Origin: Alteromonadaceae bacterium UBA2620
GTDB lineage: Bacteria > Pseudomonadota > Gammaproteobacteria > Enterobacterales > Alteromonadaceae
Reading direction: 5' to 3'
Assembly (NCBI GenBank): GCA_002339125.1
Contig: DDJQ01000037.1
Span: 1 to 20,371, forward strand
DNA length: 20,371 nt
In this document: positions 7,433-15,357 of the stretch, in pieces
Position numbering within the stretch: position 1 is the first letter of the stretch
Layout: each line of letters opens with the position of its first letter
Program-made: the position numbers and the translations under genes
Notes under the pieces: model-generated
What the model saw: only the letters and a program-made list of their open reading frames with translations
Database searches by the model: none
What the model was told of the DNA's origin: nothing

Positions 7433-9308
7433 GCTATTCCTATTACTCAGTTTGTTACTAACGCTGCCGGTATCGGCTGAATTTCTGCAGGGGGATGCAT
7501 TGATTGCGCGGGCCAAACAGTTTGCCAGTGAACTGGAACCTGATGCCCACAGTGCGTTAACCGGCCTGGAGCGTACCTACAAAGTTGAAGTGAAGGACAA
7601 CAAAGTAACCGTTTATGGTCATAAAATCTGGTTCTATCCTACCACGGCATCCGTGCAGAACAATGCTTACGAAAGCATTTACTTTAATCAGTTGAATGAA
7701 CAGCTCACGGTGCTGACGGCAGCGAGTATTACACCGGCTGGTAAGGTGAATTATGTCAATGAATCTCACCAGAAAGTCATAGCAGAAGATACCTACAATA
7801 CCTTCACGGAAACAGAAAAGATGATAGTGTCTTTTCCGGCGGTGGAAGTGGGCGGCATCACGCTGATTGCATATAAAATTGAGGAAACTCTCACACCGGA
7901 GCGACCCTTCTGGAGTATTCGTTCCTACCCTCAGCAAACTGCTGACATGCTGAATTACAGTTTTGAGGCGCAGTGGGACGACAGCGCCCGGTTGTATTTT
8001 GATAATACCAGTGAGCTTGTAAGTTGCGAGCAGCAGCCCGCGCGGGTGTTCTGTCACGCAGCTAATCTCGTGGCGGCAGAGTCTGACAGCGTAGTGAACT
8101 GGGGCGATCAGTTAGGCCAGATCACCCTCTCTACAGAGCCAGACTGGCAGGCGATTAAAGCGCAAGTGCGCCCTGGCTTTGTGAACGCTATCGAAAATAA
8201 CCAGGGCGTACAGCCGCTGGTTGATGAGTTTGCTGATAGTGCGGATGGTAAGCAGGCACAGATCCAGCGTATTTTTGAGTTTGTAGCCCGCGATATTCGC
8301 TATGTCTCTCGTTCTGAAGCTGGCTACGACATAGTGCCGCATAACGTGGACGAAACCATCGACAACCGCTTTGGTGATTGTAAAGACAAATCAGCCTTGC
8401 TTATAGCCATGCTCCGCGCCATTAACATTGATGCTGAGCCGGTATTGGTGGCAACCAAGCGAGAGCGGCCGGGCATGGCGGGCGCGGCGGCCGTCGGTTT
8501 ATTTGATCACGTAGTGGTTTGTTTTAGTTTTGCAGGCCAGCAATATTGCCTTGATCCAACCGATCCTTATACGCAATGGCAGAGCACGTCAGACTGGATC
8601 CAGGGACGGGTAGCACTAAACCTATCCAACGATGCGTCGTTAACAACCATCCCACGCCCCCGGTATCGCTGGCAGCTAACAGCGCAGTCGGATATTACCA
8701 TTACGCCAGAGGGGGTCCAGCAAGAGTTCGTTACCCTCACTTTTCTGAATGAGTATGCGTCGTTAATGCGTCAGAACATGGCTGGTTTGTCGCAGCCAAA
8801 ACGCCTTGAGTATATGGTGGATGTTTATCATGAAGTAGCGAATGAAGATGCTGAGCCGGTGTTTGAGATCTCCGGCGTTGATACCATGTCGAGCAGGTTA
8901 ACTACCCACTCAGAAACCATATATGAGCCTTATTTTAATCCTCAGCAGGGCATTTCTCTGGCTGAAAATGACTCGTGGCTACGCGGAGAACTCTCATCAT
9001 CATGGCTCAACAACGAAGTTTATGGTCAGTTTTATCCCGGCTTTTTGGTTGAGTCTGAGTACAAAATTCAGGTACCTCATGAATGGGCGCTCAACCGCTT
9101 TCCGCCGGATCTGAATCTGGAACATCAGTATGGAAAGCTAACCCGCTCTTACCGGTTTGAAGAGGGGGATGAGCTGGATACGCTGTATGTCAGCACCACA
9201 TTATCAATGCCGTCCCGGTATCTGGCAGTGGAAGAGATAAAAGCCTTCAATGATTTATTAAATGTCTTCTATAAGCAGGCACCGATTACCTTTGGACATG
9301 ATAGTTAA
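7422..9308 (+). CDS. Exported DUF3857 / transglutaminase-like domain protein
   Basis: A 628-residue protein with a Sec signal MRSKLFLLLSLLLTLPVSA (cleavage near residue 19). An N-terminal beta-rich region (about 50-230) is of DUF3857 type. A transglutaminase-like papain-fold domain (about 265-400) holds an intact triad: Cys320 in RFGDCKDKSALLIAML, His363 in FDHVVVC and Asp378 in CLDPTDPY. A further beta-rich C-terminal region runs to the end (about 420-628). Bacterial proteins of this layout are periplasmic or outer-membrane associated. Whether they cross-link, hydrolyse or cleave peptide bonds is unknown; the triad suggests a thiol acyl-transfer or protease reaction. The ATG lies inside the 3' end of the upstream membrane protein gene (11-base overlap), with only a distant AAGGG, so it probably depends on coupling. 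It is convergent with the MFS gene, 18 bases apart, with no clear terminator between them. Confidence 0.87.
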   Translation: MRSKLFLLLSLLLTLPVSAEFLQGDALIARAKQFASELEPDAHSALTGLERTYKVEVKDNKVTVYGHKIWFYPTTASVQNNAYESIYFNQLNEQLTVLTAASITPAGKVNYVNESHQKVIAEDTYNTFTETEKMIVSFPAVEVGGITLIAYKIEETLTPERPFWSIRSYPQQTADMLNYSFEAQWDDSARLYFDNTSELVSCEQQPARVFCHAANLVAAESDSVVNWGDQLGQITLSTEPDWQAIKAQVRPGFVNAIENNQGVQPLVDEFADSADGKQAQIQRIFEFVARDIRYVSRSEAGYDIVPHNVDETIDNRFGDCKDKSALLIAMLRAINIDAEPVLVATKRERPGMAGAAAVGLFDHVVVCFSFAGQQYCLDPTDPYTQWQSTSDWIQGRVALNLSNDASLTTIPRPRYRWQLTAQSDITITPEGVQQEFVTLTFLNEYASLMRQNMAGLSQPKRLEYMVDVYHEVANEDAEPVFEISGVDTMSSRLTTHSETIYEPYFNPQQGISLAENDSWLRGELSSSWLNNEVYGQFYPGFLVESEYKIQVPHEWALNRFPPDLNLEHQYGKLTRSYRFEEGDELDTLYVSTTLSMPSRYLAVEEIKAFNDLLNVFYKQAPITFGHDS

Positions 9309-9326
9309 GCCCGGTAAGTGATTGCG

Positions 9327-10523
9327 TTAGTCTGATTGCTGAACTCTGATAAAAGCACAGGCAATCACACTACCAAGACTTAAGGCCGTGGTTGTCAGTA
9401 AAAAGGCGTAAGCGGGTGGTTGATGTATTGTAGCCACCAGGTACGCACCGACTGAAGCGCCGGTCAGGTGGAAAAAGCCTGTTAGTGCGGCCAGCAGGCC
9501 CGCCGAGGTGTCAGAAAAGCCGAGCATCAAAAGCACGCTGCAGGGCATGGCAATACCGGCCAGGAAGAAAATGAGGTAACTAAAGCTCATAATGAGCCAT
9601 AGGCTGTCAGCCCCCATTATTGTAATCCACAACAGGGTGGTACAAGACAATCCCAGTATCACCCATCCGGACAGTGTGAATTTACGCAGCGCAGAAACGC
9701 CCGATAATTTAATATTTACCACGCTACCCAGCACAAAACATATGGTAGCCAGCAGCGAAAACAACGAAAATGCCCCTTTGCTGTAACCGTGCTCATTGAT
9801 AATCAGAGACGGGCTGATAGTCACAAAGCCGAAAACGATGCCATAAAGTAATCCGCTGGCAGTTCCGGTTAACAGAATCGAGCTCACACTGCTTTTTAGC
9901 AGCGTTAAGGTGTCCCGCATTACATGCGGAGAGTTGGAAATAGGCCGCAATTTCAGCGCGGGAGTGACCGCAAAAAGTAATCCGAAAGCCAGCAGCGCAA
10001 TCAGCAGCACTACGAAAAATACGGCTCTGAGCCCCAGCCACTCACCGGTTAATGTCCCCAGCATTGGCGCAATGGCAGGGGCAATGGCAAAGGCTATGTT
10101 AGTGAGTGAAAGGGAAACATTTAGTTGTTGTGGACTAAATAACTGTTTCGATAATGCTCGCGTTACCGACACGCCAACCCCACCGCCCAGCCCCTGAATA
10201 ACCCGCCCGGTAAGAAAGAGTAATGGACTATTGGCACAGGCAACTATCAATGTGCCCACTGTGAATAATAGTAACCCTGAATGCAGCAGACGAGGCTTAT
10301 TCAGGTAGTCACAAGCGATGCCGGATAACAGTTGGGATACCGCAAACGCAATGAGAAAAATGGCTACGCTTTTTTCAATCAGAGAGATTTTTGTGCCATG
10401 CAACTGGGCTAACTCTGCAAAAAAGGGCGTATAGATACCCGTTGAAAACTGACCTAGCACAGCGAGGAGAATAAAAGTGACGGTCAGCACGTAAAATAAG
10501 CGTCTGGAAATCGTTGAGCTCAT
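9327..10523 (-). CDS. MFS multidrug transporter, Bcr/CflA-like
   Basis: About 398 residues from the ATG at 10523, with roughly twelve hydrophobic segments and an MFS fold. The fourth/fifth-helix motif GRVIQGLGGGVGVSVTRAL closely fits the Bcr/CflA drug:H+ antiporter signature, and AIAPAIAPMLGTLTGEWLGLRAVF continues it. The loop 2-3 motif A is degenerate (SGIACDYLNKPRLL in place of a D-R-x-G-R-R pattern), which is unusual for an active antiporter. Probable role: proton-driven export of small compounds; the substrate is unknown. Start choice is weak. ATG 10523 gives the usual short cytoplasmic N-terminus before the first helix and has GGGA about ten bases upstream; an ATG at 10559 and a TTG at 10580 are in-frame alternatives. 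It is divergent from the sugar-use operon and convergent with the transglutaminase gene. Confidence 0.82.
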   Translation of the reverse strand: MSSTISRRLFYVLTVTFILLAVLGQFSTGIYTPFFAELAQLHGTKISLIEKSVAIFLIAFAVSQLLSGIACDYLNKPRLLHSGLLLFTVGTLIVACANSPLLFLTGRVIQGLGGGVGVSVTRALSKQLFSPQQLNVSLSLTNIAFAIAPAIAPMLGTLTGEWLGLRAVFFVVLLIALLAFGLLFAVTPALKLRPISNSPHVMRDTLTLLKSSVSSILLTGTASGLLYGIVFGFVTISPSLIINEHGYSKGAFSLFSLLATICFVLGSVVNIKLSGVSALRKFTLSGWVILGLSCTTLLWITIMGADSLWLIMSFSYLIFFLAGIAMPCSVLLMLGFSDTSAGLLAALTGFFHLTGASVGAYLVATIHQPPAYAFLLTTTALSLGSVIACAFIRVQQSD

Positions 10524-10577
10524 CAAAAGGGTATCCCGCTGTTTTTGGTAAATTTTCATTCTATTTTGTTGATGTGA

Positions 10578-10587
10578 CAAACGTTTG
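10578..10587. promoter_or_regulatory. Perfect palindrome CAAACGTTTG, LacI/GalR-type operator candidate
   Basis: The ten-base perfect palindrome with a central CG resembles the core of LacI/GalR-family operators. It lies in the gap between the divergent MFS exporter and the sugar carrier/glucosidase operon, 300 bases from the latter's start. Only one copy was seen, and no regulator gene is in the window, so the call is tentative. Confidence 0.3.
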
Positions 10588-10887
10588 AAACGGCAAGCTC
10601 TGATGTTTAACAGTCATTTTTTATATTTTCTTTTGCAGGATAATGAGTTACACACTTAACTTTAAGAAAGTGAGGAGAAAACTTGCGTAATCTTCTTAAT
10701 CGTTTAAGATTCAAGGTTGCGAAGTTAATTTTTTGTGTGTTTTATGTTGCGTTGAGAAGCTGCTGGCAGCCGCGCACAACATCAAACCTTGCAAAGGTAT
10801 CAGCGTATTACATGTTTATGTTTCGAGTTTGTGAGAATCAGGAGCATGTTTGTTACGCTAACATTTACTACAAACAGAGATCTTGAT
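10588..10887. other. Gap upstream of the sugar-use operon, with a possible leader ORF
   Basis: No recognisable gene. A TTG-initiated frame of 67 codons (10683-10886) has a strong AGGAG (10673-10677) five bases upstream, and its TGA ends one base before the ATG of the carrier gene. Its translation is rich in Cys, Phe, Tyr and Arg and resembles no family known to me. An inverted repeat AATCTT/AAGATT (10689-10694 / 10706-10711) and a GCTGC/GCAGC repeat near 10759-10770 are also present. No convincing -35/-10 pair was found. Confidence 0.4.
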
Positions 10888-12225
10888 ATGAAAGATTCAC
10901 TAAAACCGAACTTAAGCTTTTGGCAGATATGGAACATGTGCTTTGGCTTTTTTGGCATTCAGTACGGCTTTGGTTTGCAACAGGCTAACCTGAGTCCGAT
11001 TTTCCGCTATCACGGTGCGGCAGAGCACGAACTGCCTATTCTGTGGCTGGCTGGCCCGGTAACCGGCTTGCTTATCCAACCACTTATCGGGGCCATAAGT
11101 GATGGCACCTGGACCCGCTTTGGTCGTCGTAAACCATTTTTTATGATTGGTGCTCTGGTTGGCTCGATTGCCGTGATGTTTATGCCTTATGTGCCTGAGC
11201 TATGGATGGTTGTGGGATTATTCTGGATCCTCGATGCGGCCATGAATACCGCCATGGAACCCTATCGCGCGGTAGTCGGTGATCAGCTCAATCATCAGCA
11301 ACGCCCTAAGGGATATGCGTTGCAGTCGTTTATGGTTGCAGCCGGACAGATCCTGGCCGGGTTAATGCCACTGATAATGATCTCTGTTGGCGTTTCAGCA
11401 GAAACCGACGGTAAGCAAATTCCGGAAATAGTGAAGTATTCTTTTGCTATAGGTGTAGTAGTGATCCTGATTTCCACCGCTTGGTCATTCATAAAGACAG
11501 AGGAATACCCGCCTGAAGATATGGAGGCTTTTCACGCTAAACGGGAGCATAAAAGCATTAGCCATGTTTTTAACGAGTTGTGGAGTGCGCTGGTGGATAT
11601 GCCTAAATCGTTGCGGGCGGTATGGTGGGTGAAGCTGGTTACCTGGTTCGGCTTACCGTTAATGTGGCAGTACCTTGCACTGTCGATTGCCCGTCACGTT
11701 TACGATGCTCCAAATCCTGACAGTCCCGGATTTGCCGAAGGGACTGCCCAGGTGGGAATGGCGTTTACCATTATGAATGTGACCACACTTATTATGGCGC
11801 TGGTGATTGCTAAGGTTGTTACCAGACTGGGCGATGCTAAAACCTATTCGCTGTTCTTATTGATAGGTGGTGTGGGCTATCTGTCTATGCAACTGACCAC
11901 GGATCTGTACCTCACTTTTGCCTGTATGGCACTGGTTGGTGTAGGCTGGTCTGCAGTAATGACTGTGCCCTTTATTATCGCCGCCGACGTTACACCGGCA
12001 GCACGAGTAGGCGTTTACATGGGTCTGCTTAATGCCATGATTTGTCTGCCGCAAATTATGGAAATGCTAACGGTCGGCTATTTCTATGATTCCTTGCTAG
12101 GCGGCGATCCACGTAATGCTCTGGCAGTTACCGGTATTTTATTCGTGGTAGGTGCCGGTTTGGCATTGCGAATAAACTCCAAACCTGATCACCTGGCTAA
12201 TCAGGAGAAGCAATCATGCAGCTAA
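10888..12225 (+). CDS. MFS sugar carrier of the SLC45/GPH type (probable gluco-oligosaccharide:H+ symporter)
   Basis: 445 residues from the ATG at 10888 (MKDSLKPNLSFWQIWNMCFGFFGIQYGFGLQQANLSPIF, the usual N-terminus of the family), with AGAGA upstream; the frame is open further left, to 10789, but that extension is not family-like. About twelve hydrophobic segments are seen. The loop 2-3 signature SDGTWTRFGRRKPFF (residues 71-85) is the D-x-x-x-x-R-x-G-R-R-K/R pattern of SLC45/sucrose-type carriers. Relatives in Shewanella, Alteromonas and Xanthomonas import maltose or other glucosides. It overlaps the glucosidase gene by ten bases (12216-12225), so the two work as one unit: import of an oligosaccharide followed by cytosolic cleavage. 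The exact sugar is unknown; alpha-1,6-glucosides such as isomaltose fit the partner enzyme's active site. No TonB receptor or regulator is adjacent. Confidence 0.88.
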   Translation: MKDSLKPNLSFWQIWNMCFGFFGIQYGFGLQQANLSPIFRYHGAAEHELPILWLAGPVTGLLIQPLIGAISDGTWTRFGRRKPFFMIGALVGSIAVMFMPYVPELWMVVGLFWILDAAMNTAMEPYRAVVGDQLNHQQRPKGYALQSFMVAAGQILAGLMPLIMISVGVSAETDGKQIPEIVKYSFAIGVVVILISTAWSFIKTEEYPPEDMEAFHAKREHKSISHVFNELWSALVDMPKSLRAVWWVKLVTWFGLPLMWQYLALSIARHVYDAPNPDSPGFAEGTAQVGMAFTIMNVTTLIMALVIAKVVTRLGDAKTYSLFLLIGGVGYLSMQLTTDLYLTFACMALVGVGWSAVMTVPFIIAADVTPAARVGVYMGLLNAMICLPQIMEMLTVGYFYDSLLGGDPRNALAVTGILFVVGAGLALRINSKPDHLANQEKQSCS

Positions 12226-13898
12226 AACAGATGAACCGCCAGTGGTGGAAAGAGGGCGTTGTTTATCAGATTTATCCCCGCAGTTTTCAGGACTCCAATG
12301 GTGACGGGGTGGGCGATCTGCAGGGCATTATTAAGCGTCTTGATTACATCGCTTCGCTGGGCGTGGACATAGTCTGGTTAAACCCGATTTATAAATCGCC
12401 CAACAATGATAATGGCTACGATATTTCTGATTATCGGGACATTATGGATGAGTTTGGCACCATGGCCGACTTTGATGAGTTGCTGGCCGGTTTTCATGCC
12501 CGTGGTATCAAGGTGGTGATGGATTTGGTGGTAAACCACTCCAGCAGCGAGCACGAATGGTTTAAACAAGCCTGTTCATCGCGAGATAATCCCTATCGTG
12601 ATTATTATCACTGGTGGCCGGCTGAAAAAGGCACGCCGCCGGAGCGCTGGTCGTTCTTCGACGAAGAAGGTAGTGCGTGGGCCTACCACGAGCCCACTGA
12701 CGCTTACTATTTGCATTATTTTGATAAAACACAGCCAGACCTAAACTGGGAAAACCCGAAAGTGCGCGAAGAAATCTTCGACATGATGCATTTCTGGTTT
12801 AAAAAGGGTATTGATGGTTTCCGGATGGACGTGATCACCTTTATTTCCAAGCATGATGACTACCCGGTATTCGAGGGCGTGCACGGCGATGCCATGATCG
12901 ATGTTTATGCCCAGGGCCCACGTTTACATCAGTATCTGCACGAAATGAACCGCGAGGTGCTGCAGCATTACGATATTATGACCGTAGCGGAAGGGCCGGG
13001 CACCAACCTGGATAATATTCATGACCTGGTGGACGAAGACCGTCAGGAACTGAACATGAACTATCACTTTGAGCATGTGGAGCTGGGCGTTGATCAACGC
13101 AAGATCGTTAACGCTGATTTCCAGAACCTGGTGAAGTACAAAGAGATCATGAGCGCCTGGGCAACCACCTTCGACGAAAAAGGCTGGGGCACCCAATGGC
13201 ATACCAATCATGACTTCCCGCGCCAGGTGACCTGGTTTGGCGATGATTCGCCGGCTCATCGTGTGCAGTCCTCAAAGTTACTCAGTACTTTTTTGCTGAC
13301 TATGCGTGGTACGCCCTATTATTACATGGGTGATGAAATTGGCATGACCAACGCCAAATTCGACAGCATTGATGACTACAACGATCTAATGACCATTAAT
13401 TGGTATAACCTCACCAAAAATGAGGGCGGCGATGCCGAGATGTTGCTGGAATCACACAAATTAAGTGGTCGCGACAATGCCCGAACACCTATTCAGTGGG
13501 ATGATTCGGCCAACGCCGGTTTTACTACCGGTAAACCCTGGTTAAAGGTGACCGGTAATTATCCTGAGATCAATGTAGCTGCCCAGGAAGACGACCCGGA
13601 CTCACCACTTAATTACTTCCGCCAGCTTACCCGCTTGCGCAAGGAAAATCTGACTCTGGTGTACGGTGCGTATGAATTGCTGCTGCCGGATGATGAGCAT
13701 ATTTATGCCTATACCCGCAAGCTCGATGATGAGGTGATTCTGGTATTGCTTAACTATTCGAGCCATCAACATCATTGTGCACTGGAGCCAGCATTGATTG
13801 GAGATAATATCATGATCAATAACTATGCGTCGCTGCAGTCAGATGACTCAGGTTACACTCTTGAGCCCTGGCAAGCCGTGGTGATCCGCATAGCGTAA
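12216..13898 (+). CDS. GH13 alpha-glucosidase, oligo-1,6-glucosidase-like
   Basis: A 560-residue cytosolic enzyme (no signal peptide) that releases glucose from the non-reducing end of small alpha-glucosides. The (beta/alpha)8 barrel carries all GH13 landmarks: a DSNGDGVGDLQG calcium loop near the N-terminus, DLVVNHSS (region I), GFRMDV with nucleophile Asp205 (region II), VAEGPG with acid/base Glu259 (region III) and TNHD with Asp333 (region IV). Val206, right after the nucleophile, is the residue that marks alpha-1,6 preference in isomaltases and oligo-1,6-glucosidases, where maltases have Thr or Ala. ARTPIQWDDSANAGFTTGKPWLKV and the C-terminal beta domain match the GH13_31-like group. AGGAGAAG (12203-12210), five bases upstream, fixes the ATG at 12216. 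Length is normal for the family. It forms an operon with the carrier gene and is followed by a strong terminator. The alpha-1,6 preference is inferred. Confidence 0.92.
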   Translation: MQLKQMNRQWWKEGVVYQIYPRSFQDSNGDGVGDLQGIIKRLDYIASLGVDIVWLNPIYKSPNNDNGYDISDYRDIMDEFGTMADFDELLAGFHARGIKVVMDLVVNHSSSEHEWFKQACSSRDNPYRDYYHWWPAEKGTPPERWSFFDEEGSAWAYHEPTDAYYLHYFDKTQPDLNWENPKVREEIFDMMHFWFKKGIDGFRMDVITFISKHDDYPVFEGVHGDAMIDVYAQGPRLHQYLHEMNREVLQHYDIMTVAEGPGTNLDNIHDLVDEDRQELNMNYHFEHVELGVDQRKIVNADFQNLVKYKEIMSAWATTFDEKGWGTQWHTNHDFPRQVTWFGDDSPAHRVQSSKLLSTFLLTMRGTPYYYMGDEIGMTNAKFDSIDDYNDLMTINWYNLTKNEGGDAEMLLESHKLSGRDNARTPIQWDDSANAGFTTGKPWLKVTGNYPEINVAAQEDDPDSPLNYFRQLTRLRKENLTLVYGAYELLLPDDEHIYAYTRKLDDEVILVLLNYSSHQHHCALEPALIGDNIMINNYASLQSDDSGYTLEPWQAVVIRIA

Positions 13899-13919
13899 AA
13901 TCGTCGCTGCTTTAAGCCA

Positions 13920-13946
13920 AAAAGCCGCTCATTTGAGCGGTTTTTT
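13920..13946. terminator. Strong intrinsic terminator after the glucosidase gene
   Basis: CCGCTC (13925-13930) pairs with GAGCGG (13935-13940) around an ATTT loop, extended by flanking A-T pairs. It is followed by TTTTTTG on the plus strand and by CTTTTT on the minus strand, so it can serve both the glucosidase operon and the convergent cyclophilin gene. Confidence 0.9.
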
Positions 13947-13978
13947 GTTTTTACCTGGTTAAAGGGCTTATTAACGAA

Positions 13979-14760
13979 TTAGCGTTTAGTTCTGCGCCGG
14001 AATAGAACAGCTGTTAAGCCAATAACCAGTAACGCCAGTGGATGCATGGCACCACCGGAAGAGCCGCCACCTGAAGGTGATGTTGGTTCACTGTCGTTGT
14101 CGATCAGGGTGTTGGGAACCGGCGTTAAGTCCGGGTTGGTCACCGTAGCTGCGTCAGTAACCACAATATCGGTAATCAACACAAAGTTATCACCGTCTGG
14201 TTCACGGCCGTTGGTGGCATCGTCGTTGGTGTAATCCTGCAGCGGAATAGAGTTGGCTGCCCCGCCCAGATTAAAGCGAGGAAGCTCGCTAATCGCGTCT
14301 GCGACATCCATGCCGTTATCAATCACCTGGCCAAATACGGTAAAGCCGCCATTCTGCACATCCAGATTCTGGCTGTTGTCCGATAAATTAATAACCATTG
14401 TGATGTAGCGCTGTTCGGATCGCCGGCTTGTTTTGCCATAGCAATAGTGCCACGAACATTAGAAAGCTCCGGCTCATTAACCACCGCAACACCGGTAGCT
14501 ACATTGTCGAGAGGCAGGGTATTGTTGTAGGTAAAGCCCCCAGCCTGGACTACAAAGTCAGGTTCAGAACGGTGCACTACGTTATTGGCATAAGCCCCCG
14601 AGTTAACGTATTCAAGAAAGTTTTCAACGGTTTCGGGGGTTGCTTCGTCAAAAAGGTTAACGCTGATGTTGCCCATATTGGTGCGAATTTCCACCACTGT
14701 TGCCGCAGCATGCAAGCTGAACAGTGCAGCAGTGCTGAGTGCAAGAATTGGTTTTATCAT
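13979..14760 (-). pseudogene. Secreted cyclophilin peptidyl-prolyl isomerase with GlyGly-CTERM-like tail, frameshifted
   Basis: Two minus-strand frames join to make one protein. The first part (from ATG 14760) has a signal peptide MIKPILALSTAALFSLHAAA and cyclophilin sequence TVVEIRTNMGNISVNLFDEATPETVENF. It continues with HRSEPDFVVQAGGF (catalytic-Arg motif) and GTIAMAK to NSATSQW. The second part, in another frame from about 14394 down to 13979, resumes with INLSDNSQNLDVQNGGFTVFGQVI. The family expects SQWFIN here; the DNA reads TGG-TTATTAAT where TGG-TTTATTAAT would restore it, so one T is missing at about 14393-14394. Repaired length is about 260 residues. The C-terminus has GGGSSGG, a hydrophobic helix and RRRTKR, like the GlyGly-CTERM signal processed by rhombosortase. 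Role if intact: proline isomerisation outside the inner membrane. A sequencing error is as likely as a true mutation. Confidence 0.8.
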
Positions 14761-15020
14761 GCTGGTAATCTGCTCATTGTTATTAAAATGCAGGCCAATA
14801 GTACGCAAAGTCCTGAGGACCGGAAACCTTTTCTCTGTATCATTTTGTAATCGTGGTCGTTGCGGCTAACAAGTCGTTTGGCTGAGCGGCTCGGATTGGC
14901 AATTCCTGCCCTGGCTGTCTACTATACTCAGTAGTGCTTGTTGCTTATGCCCCTGTCACTATTACAGGTGCTGGCAGCTAACAAGCGGGTTGTAACTAAC
15001 AACGAAAGAGGAAGAACAAC
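14761..15020. other. Gap between the cyclophilin gene and the small ORF
   Basis: No coding sequence recognised. It contains GCTAACAAG twice (14865-14873 and 14977-14985) and a small CCTGT/ACAGG hairpin (14952-14968). A TATACT at 14923-14928 could be a -10 for the next gene, but the nearest TTGGCA (14896-14901) is 21 bases away, too far for a good pair. Confidence 0.35.
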
Positions 15021-15209
15021 TTGGATATGAATGATACAGAGACAAGGCTCCTCACAAAATACCGCCTGCTGGATGAAGGTCATCAACAGATAGTTGAAAA
15101 ATTCATCGATAAAATTCTCGCTCAGGATAAAGACAGCTATGATGCCAATCTCTCCAATGCCGAATTAGTGGAGTATGCCATAGAGCTTGAAAGACAAAGC
15201 GACGCCTAG
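15021..15209 (+). CDS. Small hypothetical protein, mostly helical
   Basis: A 62-residue acidic protein (60 if the ATG at 15027 is used). AGAGGAAG (15007-15014) is six bases before a TTG at 15021 and twelve before the ATG at 15027, so spacing favours TTG. The sequence TRLLTKYRLLDEGHQQIVEKFIDKILAQDK looks like amphipathic helices. It resembles the helical linker that follows the HTH domain in some XRE-type regulators, but there is no HTH here. The rest, NLSNAELVEYAIELERQSDA, is also helical. No signal peptide or cysteine is present. The good ribosome site and protein-like composition argue that it is real. It lies upstream of ylqF in the same direction, with a 148-base gap. Function unknown. 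Confidence 0.6.
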   Translation: MDMNDTETRLLTKYRLLDEGHQQIVEKFIDKILAQDKDSYDANLSNAELVEYAIELERQSDA

Positions 15210-15357
15210 TTAATCGCCTCTATTTGACTAGTGATAACACTGCCCGATGTACCAGGTTCAGACGGGGTCCACACCGCCCCTGTGCCTGCAATAAATCCCA
15301 TTTCAGTCTTAAATACAGTAAACTTGCGCACAACGTAGCGATAACAGGACAAACGTA

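Noticed and set aside
10683..10886. The 67-codon TTG ORF as a real protein gene
   Set aside because: It was kept only as a possible leader: the composition looks random and no family is recognised, so it is not listed as a CDS.
14395..14398. Programmed frameshift in the cyclophilin gene
   Set aside because: No slippery heptamer or downstream structure was seen, and such genes are not known to use recoding; a missing T explains it simply.
14428..14850. Plus-strand ORF opposite the cyclophilin gene
   Set aside because: It is a shadow of the minus-strand gene; the cyclophilin motifs are unmistakable, and this frame has no recognisable protein features.
14863..14985. Repeated GCTAACAAG with a nearby CTTGTTGC, recalling integron attC ends
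   Set aside because: The required paired core sites at both ends (a GTTRRRY partner in the right place) and the attC-style folding are missing, and there is no integrase or cassette array.
15250..15300. GC-rich GGGG/CCCC pairing upstream of ylqF as a riboswitch or terminator
   Set aside because: Only four clean base pairs form before mismatches, with no T-run and no known riboswitch core.
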